Shown: one piece after another, positions 55,816 to 64,000 of the stretch
How the letters are laid out: every line of letters starts with the position of its first letter
Numbering within the stretch: the stretch's first letter is position 1
Assembly: GCF_040712315.1 (NCBI RefSeq)
Contig: NC_134020.1
Location: 8,450,825-8,514,824, forward strand
Source of the DNA: Castanea sativa
Lineage: Eukaryota; Streptophyta; Magnoliopsida; Fagales; Fagaceae
DNA: 64,000 nucleotides
Reading direction: 5' to 3'
Position numbers and translations under genes: made by a program
The notes under the pieces: generated by a model
Told to the model about the DNA's origin: nothing
The model's input: only the letters and a program-made list of their open reading frames with translations
Databases searched by the model: none

Positions 55816-57383
55816 ATACAAAAAATGCCCCCATAGGTGGTTGATAGTTTTTGAGTCAAATGATACGTCTGTTATATATATATATATGATAGATTTGATT
55901 ATATGGTATTCATTCCATGATGATTGTGTCATATTATTATAGACCAAAACATCAATTGATTTTTTGTGTAAAAAAAATTTGGATACAAACCTCTTATTCA
56001 AAGACTAAAATACTTTACCTTGAATCTAAGGTTCCTCAATCCTATAATATATGGGTACTTGGATAAATAAAAGTTTCTTTAAATGTATATTCTCATAACA
56101 CTAACATGACTAGTCAGGTTATATACTAGTTTTTTCTATAAATTTTATTTTTATTTTTATAATTTGATAGTTACAATAGGGAGGATGAGGTATTTGAACC
56201 CTTATGAAAATAATATAAAGTATCAAGCATACATTATCATATCATACACATACACATACATATTTAAAAAATGGGAAAATTACACTTTACTCACTTGTGG
56301 TTTGTCCAAAAAACACTTTGTCTACATATGATTTAAAAATTGACAGTTTACCCAACTGAGGTTAGCTCCGTTTGTCTCCTGTTACCCACCTCTATTAAAA
56401 ATATGAGTAAATTTATATTTTTGTTACTCTTTTATGTCTCTCTCTTCTCAAAATATAAAAAACTAAAAAATTAAGGGAAAATAAGATCTAAAAGCTAGGT
56501 TTTATAAAAATCAAAACCTAACTTTTACATCTTTTTTTCATGCATCAACTTTTAGATTTTCTATTTTAACACATTAAAAATTGAAGTGAAGCCAACTCTG
56601 ACATTCTCATAATGTCATTAATGTAACCCTTGTAGATGGTATCGAAACCACCTTCACCAAGAATGTAATTGGAGTGAAAACTCTTGGTGATAGTCTCGAG
56701 CTCGTACAATGTGAAGGCAATAGCGTGAGTGTAGAGGAGAGCGTTCTTTTTGGAGTCCTCAAAGTTGCGAGGGGTTGAAGAAGGATCACTCATATCCGAT
56801 ATGGACTGATTGTGCCTCTTGTCCTTGTCGGTGTGACGGTGAGTTGGTAACATGTGGAGCTGAGGAACTGCTTCCGATTTTACATTTGTCAAAGGTCAAT
56901 ACTCAATAAAGCACTTTGAAATGAACAATTTTATACCAAGTGCTACAACATTTTTAGGGGAAAAAAGGAGAAATTATGAAAGTTGAACCTAGAGAAAGTA
57001 GAAATGAGAGAGAGCAAGGAATAGATCAGAACTCAGTGATAAATTGTGAGGAAAAGCAGTAATAATTAATAAAGCAATGGGAGTGGGAGTGTGTAGTGCG
57101 GTTGTGGTACTACAAACAAGAATAGTGCTCGAAGTTACAGTGGTTGTGGTCAATGTGCTCCTAATGGCCCAGACCCAAGGTTTCATTCTTCCCTGCCTTC
57201 ACTATCTTTCACTGCCCCTATTTTTCCCAGCTTAATAAATTAAATAAAAGTCATATTTCTAATTTTCTATCACTATTAATACTATAAAATACTCTCTCTC
57301 TCTCTCCTAAGAATTTTTTTTAGTACTCCATAAAATTAAGTAATATAATACATTTTTGTTAAAATAGAAGATCTAAAAGTTGA
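55816..57383. other. Unassigned sequence with a kinase gene fragment
   Basis: This stretch shows no LTR, gag or pol signal. It contains the RLCK fragment (56566-56892), AT-rich sequence with a TA tract near 55873-55887, and CT-rich sequence near 57293-57307. On the minus strand, 57180-56900 could be the former 5' flank of the kinase fragment. Confidence 0.4.
56566..56892 (-). pseudogene. PBL8-like receptor-like cytoplasmic kinase, 5' fragment
   Basis: A 108-codon frame resembles the N-terminus of the PBL8 (At5g01020) type of receptor-like cytoplasmic kinase VII: QLHMLP, NQSISDMSDPSSTPRNFEDS, then FTLYELETITKSFHSNYILG and GEGGFDTIYKGYIND. The glycine-rich ATP loop has Asp where the third Gly belongs (GEGGFD). 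After YIND the match ends, with no catalytic Lys, HRD or DFG. The usual myristoylated MGNCG start is not seen. Intact members act at the plasma membrane in immune or growth signalling. This is a truncated copy, possibly one exon. Confidence 0.75.
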
Positions 57384-58024
57384 TGATGTCGTGGAAGCCT
57401 GAAGAAAGTACACACAATACTCTCTTAATGGAACAGAAACTAAACTATTAGCTTCTGGAAATAAATCTCAAATGCACGAGGGGTTTCCTTGAATCAACAA
57501 GGAGATAAATTAGAATCCACATAAGAAAGAATTTGACAAAAGTTTGTGTTTATAGATAATATTCTTATTTTCCTTTGACGACTACAAAACATATAAATAC
57601 TAGGAAAAATGTCTGAAACTCTAATTTGCACTAATTATGCTATTAGTTAACAAAATATTGAAATTTACCAAAAGTGGAAAAATTGAGTTAAATGCAGAAT
57701 CACAAACTACTGACCTTAAGGGTCATCCCAAAATAAGTGGGACCTTATTATGACTTTTGAGCAAAAAGTTATTAAGGAAACAAAAATTGCTATAAACGCA
57801 AATTGCAGCTTTTGGGGTCTAAATGAAGGAATTTGCCATTTTTAGGGGGTATCTTGTTGCAAAGCGATGACTATTGCTTAGAAGGCCATTTCATTTCAAC
57901 TTGCCAAATTTCATGCGATTCCGACTCTGAGGCCTATGATTTCTACTAGTGCATTTTTGCCTTGCGAGTTGTTTTCAAGCGTGCATAAGAGTCCAAGAAG
58001 GCCATGGCGATCTATTCTACATCA
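57384..58024 (-). mobile_element. 3' LTR of G3
   Basis: 641 bp; plus-strand ends TGATGTCGTGGAAGC ... TCTACATCA. It matches 63821-64000 over the visible part. Confidence 0.8.
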
Positions 58025-58040
58025 ATATCCCCTACTTGAA
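58025..58040 (-). other. Polypurine tract of G3
   Basis: TTCAAGTAGGGGATAT on the minus strand abuts the LTR start TGATGTAGAATAG. Confidence 0.65.
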
Positions 58041-60470
58041 AAGAACTCAACCCCGAGTTCCCACTATCTGGTGCATCAAGAGGATAGTACTCATATAAGT
58101 CAGCAACATTGAAGGTGGAAGAAATATTCATGTTTGGTGGAAGAACAACAACATAAGCATTGTTGTTGATCTTCTTTGTAATCTAAAATAACCCATATTT
58201 CTTGTCCTTCAACTTGTTGTAGGTACCAATAGGAAACCTCTCCTTTCTAAGGTAGATTAGCACTAAATCCCCAACACTGAAGATCTTCTCACCTCTTCTT
58301 ATCAACAACTTCCTTGGAATTGGCACTTATAGCTTCAAGTTTACTTGGCACTTATAGCTTCAAGTTTCTGCCTCACTGCTTTGTGCATGGCCTGAAAATA
58401 ATCAGCCATATACTCTGCAACTTGACTCATCCCTGGAAGATCAGGTAAAGATACCAAGTCCAAAGCATGTTTTGGGAGCACGTAGTAGATGATGGCAAAT
58501 GGTGTTAGGATCAGTGCCCTTAAATCCTATTGTATAATGCTATGTATGATATTATGAATGAAATTATGTATGACATGATGTATGACTTAATATTATGATT
58601 GATAAAGTTGTTTTATTATTATCTAAAGTAATGGTAACATGAATATGGGACATTATCATATCGTCCATGAGATGCATAGTATGTGATTTATGTGAAAAGT
58701 CATAAATGATACAAATCACAAGTTCTTTGTAAACTCAGAATTATAGTTCGTAGTCGGTGATGAAATTTGACATTTCATCTGCGAAAACTATACCATATTA
58801 ACTAATTGGGACATTATCACAAATCATCTTAGTTGATATGTTATAATCTTGATCATGGAAGTGTAGACTACTAGTTGATATGTTTTAAGAGTCAAGACAT
58901 ATTGAATTGGACCACTTTGAGATTTATTATTCTCCTAACGACTGTCAAATGAATAATAAATCTCATGACTTCTATTTACATAAACTCTTAATCCTAAAAG
59001 GATAATCGACCTGATCATAAAGTGTAGGTTACTTTGATATATCAAGAGTGAGATCTAAAGTAACAGTCAAAACCTTAGTATGTTGGGCAGCCACATTTAA
59101 TGTTGATGGAACATATATTCTCAAGATGGAATTCATAGTCTCTTAACGGAGATATAAAATATTCTCTTGAGATAAGTTTAATGGTTCAATTATTCAGAGA
59201 GTTAGACCTAACCACTTTGGTAAGAAGTTACTAAAGTATATATTTATAAAATTGGATTTCATAAATATATGTTGAATAACTTTAAGGGATTAAACTGTGT
59301 ACTCAAGGATAAGATGTAATAATTTACAAAGTGGTAGTCTACATTCATGACTTTGTATTACTGCAAATATTTTATGAAGGGGTTGCATGTATAATAAAGT
59401 CTTGGGATATAATTTATTAATAAAGCCTAGAGTGCAACTATATTTATATAGTGATATTAAATATAATTAATAGTAACTTTGGACTTGTCAAGAGTTGACA
59501 GAAAAGTCCAAGACTCATTGGAGCTAGTATCTAATTAGTCCCTTTTGGTCCCACTCCAAGTCGCATACTAAAGCCCAATTGGAAAGGCTCAAAAGGCTAG
59601 CCCAATTAGAAAGGCCCAAAAGGCTAGCCCAATTAGATAATCAGTTATAAGGAGAGAAACATACAGAATTTTAATGTATGAAAAAGAGAGATATCATTGT
59701 GAAATAGTATGTATGTGAGAGTGAGACACACTTTCATCCTCCCTTGAAAACTGATTAAGAGACCACACATCTTGGGCGTTAGTGAAATTGGAGTGAAGAT
59801 TAAAAGCGTTCTCAAGAACTTATGATCTTTGGTTTTGAAATTCACTGCACCAAGGTACACTCTCTTAATTCTATATTCTGAAATTTACATAGTGCATGTT
59901 ATCAATTACGAATAAAGTAGATCTGTTAATTTTCTGTTGCGTACATGCATATTTCCATCAAATGGAGACTTACCAGTGCTTCCACAAGGTCCGTCAGAAG
60001 TGATTGATGAACTTGGTATCATGGTCAAATGTGATGGACTTTGACACTCCATAAAATGCACAACTTCTTTAAAGAATAGATTGGCCAATTAAGTAGCATC
60101 TGAAGTCTTATTGCATGCTAAAAAATGGGACATCTTTGAGTACTTGTCAACCACAACAAAAATAGAATCCATACCTCACTGGGTTCGAGGAGGACCCAGT
60201 ATAAAATCCATAGACAGCTCCTTTCATGGTGCTTGTGGAACTGGTAAAGGCATGTATAAACCAGTATTCTAAGATTGTCCCTTGGAAGTTTGGCAGATTG
60301 GACACTTCCTCACATGATTGCCAACATCCCTCTTGAGTTGTGGCCAATAATACCCCTCTTCCACCAATGCTATAGTCCTATCTTTGCCTATGTGCCCACC
60401 CAAACCTCCACTATATAGCTCCCTAATAATCCGTTCCCTCAATGAACTTTTAGGGATGCATAATTGATTA
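58041..60470 (-). pseudogene. Integrase of G3, split by a solo LTR and internally deleted
   Basis: Minus-strand sequence has the integrase zinc finger region (60440-60290), the core start MDFILGPP-like and VVVDKYSKM at about 60210-60130, then FFKEVVHFMECQSPSHLTM and, almost at once, STGKSPF. The stretch that should hold the second Asp, DGQTE and the third acidic residue is missing near 59985-60015. After the solo LTR (58503-59960) the frame continues with FAIIYYVLPKHALDLVSLP, MADYFQAMHKAVRQKLE and a C-terminal remnant. A 26-bp tandem repeat (TTGGCACTTATAGCTTCAAG) is near 58318-58370. Inactive. Confidence 0.75.
58503..59960 (+). mobile_element. Solo LTR of the 1.4-kb family (copy 5 of 5)
   Basis: TGTTAGGATCAGTGCCC ... 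TTTCCATCA with a perfect 5-bp target duplication AATGG (58498-58502, 59961-59965). The G3 integrase frame joins across it. A 33-bp local duplication of 'aaaggcyaaaaggctagcccaattaga' occurs near 59583-59637. Confidence 0.9.
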
Positions 60471-60472
60471 CC

Positions 60473-61000
60473 CTAAAAGAGGAAACCATCCCGGATGTAC
60501 ATATTATTGATAGCAGTATGGGTTTGTTGACACTTACCCCAAATACCACCAAAATCCTCATCATTCTCGTATAACTCCTTAAGGCAATCAAACCCTACAA
60601 CTTCAGTATATAGCATGGTCAAGAAATATGCTCGCCTACTAAGCGCATCTGCTACCTTATTAGTGACACTAAACTTGTGCTTCAATGTGAAATGGAAGCG
60701 CTATAGATAAGCCACCCACCGAGCATGAATCTAGTTAATGCTAGCTTGACTATTGATGTACTTCAATGCCTAATAATCTGTATATAATACAAACTCCCTT
60801 TTAGTCAAGTAGTGCTCCTAATGCTTACGTACTACAGCAAAGAACTCCAGTTCATAGGGCAACCATTTACTTTGATCTTCACAAACTTTCTCATTGAAGA
60901 ATGCTACTAGTCTATTGTCTTGTGATAGAACAATGTCTATCTTGACCATATATGCATCACATTCCACCTGAAATACCTTATCAAAGTTAGGTAATGCCAT
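60473..61000 (-). pseudogene. RNase H of G3
   Basis: Frames give MALPNFDKVFQVECDAYMVK (Asp of RNase H in ECDA), NRLVAFFNEKVCEDQSKWLP and the C-terminal KVADALSRRAYFL. Stops and shifts lie between 60818 and 60690. Confidence 0.75.
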
Positions 61001-61761
61001 AACTAAAATGGTGCTTAGCTTCTCCTTGATTAAGGTAAAGCTCTATTCTACCTCATTTCCCCATGAGAACCTCCCCTTCTTTAGACACTCAATGATAAGG
61101 GCTACTATGCTACTAAAATCTCAAACAAACCTTCGATAGAAGGTTGCTAGCCTATGGAAGCTTCGAACATCACTCACTGTCCTTAGGGTTGGCCATTCTC
61201 TAACTGCACGGACCTTGTCCTCATCAACATGAATCTCATCCACACTAACCACATACCCTAAGAACAACAACTTATTAGTTAAGAAGCTACACTTTTTCAA
61301 GTTGATATACAACTCATTGGCTTGCAACACTGTCAATACTTATCGCACATGATTATAGTGGGTTACTTTTGTTTTACTATAAATCAAGATATCGTCAAAA
61401 CAAACTATCACAAACTTCCCAATAAATGGTTTCAATACCCGATTCATAAGTTTCATGAAAGCGCTGGGAGCATTAGATAGTCTAAAAGGTATCACCATCC
61501 ATTCATACAACCCCTCCTTTGTCTTGATAGCTATCTTCCACTCATCTTCAAGTCGAATTCGAATCTATGATACCCATTCAGCATATCAAACATGTCATCT
61601 AGTCGGGGAATAGGGAATCGATACCTAATTGTGATCTTGTTGATGGCTCGACTATCCACACACATACACCAGCTCCAATCCTTTTTCGGTGTTAATAATG
61701 CTAATACTACACATGGACTTATACTTTTCCTGACCTGTCCCTTGCTCAGAAGCTCATCCAC
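61001..61761 (-). pseudogene. Reverse transcriptase of G3
   Basis: Frames show [36 protein letters not shown], MPFxLSNAPS-type sequence and [10 protein letters not shown] (Cys where Tyr of YFDD belongs), then ELYINLKKCSFLTNKLLFLG and VSDVRSFHRLATFYRRFV. A frameshift lies near 61555, plus stops. Confidence 0.8.
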
Positions 61762-61992
61762 CTGCCCTTGTAAAATCTAACCCCCTTGAAGATTCATTTG
61801 GTAGTGTGGTAGATTTGGTAGACTAGCTCTAGGAACTAAATCAATTCAATGCTGGATGTCACGCATTGGTGGTAAACCTGCAGGCAGCTCTTCTAGAAAC
61901 AGCTCTTCAAACTCCCTGATCAATGGTTGAATTGCCTCAGGTATCTCAACAACCTTCTTCGGCTCTCTATCCATTACCACTACTGCATTAAC

Positions 61993-62450
61993 CTATTTCA
62001 GCTCCTTACACTCCTTGTCAAACTCATCCTCATTGTTGACTATGAGAAGTGATGGCTTCCCCTCCACTTTATAGGCTTTAGGTACACTGCCTTCCTTAAT
62101 AGGACCAAGGACAATTTTTCTGCCATTCTTAAAAAATACATACATATTATCCTTACACCTATGAGTAGCATCTACATCATACTCCCAAGGTCTACCCAAT
62201 ATTAAATGACATGCATCCATTTCACAACATCACAAATGACTTCATCTACATAACATTTACCCATATAAAAAGTAACATGACATTGTTAAGTAACAAGATT
62301 TTCTGTACCTTTATTGATCCAACTATTTTGTATGGGGAGGGATACTTTTTTATCTTCAGCCCCAACTTGGTAACTACACTCTTCAATGTGATGTTCTCTA
62401 CACTGCCACTATCAATGATCAAGTCATAGAGCCTCTTACGGATGTTGCAA
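61993..62450 (-). pseudogene. Protease of G3
   Basis: LIIDSGSVENI near 62425-62395 is a retropepsin site (DSGS). ACHLILGRPWEYDVDATHRC and the tail IVLGPIKEGSVPKAYKVEGK follow in the frame 62220-61993. Shifts lie between them. The linker to RT (61760-61990) is broken. Confidence 0.75.
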
Positions 62451-62639
62451 CGTGCTCAGAAGATCTCATTCTGCTAATCACTGTGAGCTACCCTTGGTAT
62501 GAGCAATAATCTCTGAATCACTAAAGACTTCCCTAGTGGCTCACCTTCCTTATCTCCCTGAATCTCATTAGGATCATAGGCATATAGATTAGCATCATTA
62601 TACACCTCGTCACCCTCTTGCTCCTCTTTTGCCATGCCC

Positions 62640-63787
62640 TATTCTGCAACCACCAGATTCACTGCGGCTCACTTAGGGCAAGCAGTAGATCAATGTCCTA
62701 GTTTTCCACACCTGTAGCACTAATTCCCAATTGGCCTAAAATAGAGGTTAGCGTTTGCTATCAATTGGGCTGCAAAACCAATTACTGCCATTGTGGACTG
62801 GTTGACACCACTATTCTCCCAACCACAAGTTGTGATTGTGGTGTATATATGGGTTGTTTACCTTTGTTGGTAGTGGAACTGGATGAATCTGAACTGCGGT
62901 TGGGAAACTTCGAACCTACCTTGAGATAATGATATTTTATTTTCTTGGATAGGGTTACAGCCTCATTTAAAGTATATAGGGTTTGTAAGGATACTTGATC
63001 TTCGATGGAAACTTGCAGCCTATTTACAAATCTGGATGTTCGTTGATCTTCAGTTTCCTCCAAATCATTGCAATATGCCAACCTGTCAAACTCCTTCATG
63101 TACTCATTAACTGTCCAAGTACCTTTACCTAAAATCCTGGTACTGTTTGAACAACTCCTGCTGGTAATTTGGTGGCAAAAACCAATTTGGCATTAGCCTT
63201 TTCATCCTTTTCCATGATCTTATTTGAAGCTTTCTCTTATAGGTCCGATTTAACTAAACATGATCCCACCAGGCAGATGCTCCTCCTTCAACTTCTATAC
63301 CACCGAACACACCTGTTAATCATTTGGAGTACCCATATAATCGAAAAACTTTTCAACCTCACTGACCCAAATGTAGATGATCTTTAAAGGAGACATTACC
63401 ATTAAAGGATGGTAATTCTACTTTCATATGATAGTCCCTCTGATCCTAATAATCTTGGCCATTATCCCTAGCAGGACCACGCTAATTCCTAAGGACTCCT
63501 TCAATGTACTCTTCGTCCTCACTGTTCTCCTTATTGTAGTCTTCCCACTTATTTTGATTTGGACCACGATGGGAAGGGTCATGTCATTCTTCGTCATCAT
63601 GATTCGAGTTTCAAGTAAGTAGGGTGGCAAGCACTTCTTGAATTTGGTCTAGATTCTGTTGGGTCAAATCATGAAATAGTTGATTCTCATCACAAAAATC
63701 GAGGAACTCAGCCCTAGTGAGGACTGTGTTGTCGACGTCATTGCCACTGCCGTTGTTGTGGTGGTTACTGTCTCGCCGGTTAGCCAT
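62640..63787 (-). pseudogene. gag of G3
   Basis: The likely start is the ATG at 63787 (MANRRDSNHHNNGSGNDVDN), which lies near the PBS. The N-terminus (LTRAEFLDFCDENQLFHDLT) is followed by a frameshift near 63611. The gag C-terminus (MKEFDRLAYCNDLEETEDQ; RFVNRLQVSIEDQVSLQTLY) lies at 63099-62782. A knuckle CYRCGKLGH near 62715 has a stop in place before its last Cys. Broken throughout. Confidence 0.75.
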
Positions 63788-63805
63788 CAGACTAGGGTAT
63801 GTCAA

Positions 63806-63820
63806 GGCTTTGATACCAAC
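63806..63820 (-). other. Primer-binding site of G3
   Basis: GTTGGTATCAAAGCC on the minus strand sits directly inside the LTR end; a Met-tRNA-like site. Confidence 0.7.
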
Positions 63821-64000
63821 TGATGTCGCAGAAGCTTGAAGAAAGCACATCTGATGCTCTATTGATGGAACAAAAACTAAATTATTAGCTTCTGGTAATA
63901 AAACTCAAATCCACGAGGAATTTTCCTAAATCCATAAGGAGATAAACTAGAATCCACAAGAGGAAGAATTTGACAAAAGTTTGTATTTATTGATAATATT
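63821..64000 (-). mobile_element. 5' LTR of G3 (partial, window edge)
   Basis: Matches 57384-57565 base for base over most of its length; the rest is outside the window. Confidence 0.8.

Larger units (their letters stand above)
57384..64000 (-). mobile_element. Gypsy element G3 (runs off the right edge)
   Basis: In minus order: 5' LTR (from 63821 on, cut by the window), PBS, gag, protease, RT, RNase H, integrase, PPT, 3' LTR (58024-57384). The two LTRs match where both are seen (TGATGTCG.. on the plus strand). A 1.4-kb solo LTR lies in the integrase. All frames are broken. The layout is chromovirus-like. Confidence 0.8.

Noticed and set aside
55816..57383. tRNA or other RNA gene in the only non-transposon stretch
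   Set aside because: No tRNA box A/B pair or cloverleaf could be seen by eye.

Overview
This window looks like intergenic heterochromatin of a flowering plant, probably a woody eudicot. It is AT-rich, rich in microsatellites, and almost wholly made of decayed LTR retrotransposons nested inside one another. I found no intact host gene and no tRNA, rRNA or CRISPR. The species cannot be fixed from the sequence. Family names come from motifs and order; no search was run.

Layout: (1) 1-3861, plus strand: 3' end of a copia-type non-autonomous element ('copy I'). Its LTR carries a solo LTR and a captured integrase fragment. (2) 3862-14470, minus: a second copy ('copy II') with 5' LTR, PBS, gag-like ORF1, a second ORF resembling the 'putative plant transposon protein' family, PPT and a truncated 3' LTR; two solo LTRs sit inside it. 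(3) 14471-19125, minus: gypsy element G1, lacking the core of reverse transcriptase and split by a hAT-like element. (4) 19126-27137, plus: Tat/Ogre-like gypsy T1, split by a PIF/Harbinger-like element. T1 is fused in frame to (5) 27138-55815, plus: Tat-type gypsy T2 (gag, protease, RT, RNase H, integrase, an antisense plant-mobile-domain ORF, 3' LTR). T2 is interrupted by a solo LTR and by the whole of copia-type 'copy B' (33334-48257, minus). Copy B holds another LTR element and, inside its own 5' LTR, the nearly complete gypsy element G2 (40431-48118, minus). (6) 55816-57383: the only stretch not assigned to a transposon, with a broken fragment of a PBL8-like receptor-like cytoplasmic kinase gene. 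(7) 57384-64000, minus: gypsy element G3, running off the right edge.

The order of insertion is supported by target-site duplications (TSDs) read directly: ATACT around G2, GTCAC around copy B, TTA around the Harbinger-like element, GTCATATC around the hAT-like element, and TTGAA, ACTCC and AATGG around three solo LTRs. A fourth solo LTR has an imperfect ACAGG/GCAGG pair. One 1.4-kb LTR family occurs five times.

Nothing here is likely to be mobile now: every polyprotein has stops, shifts or lost catalytic residues. The most interesting points are the two kinds of accessory ORF carried by LTR elements, an array of hairpins of fixed geometry at 34943-35330, recurring TCGA-rich hairpins in the copia-type LTRs, the integrase fragment caught inside an LTR, and a pol-to-gag in-frame fusion.
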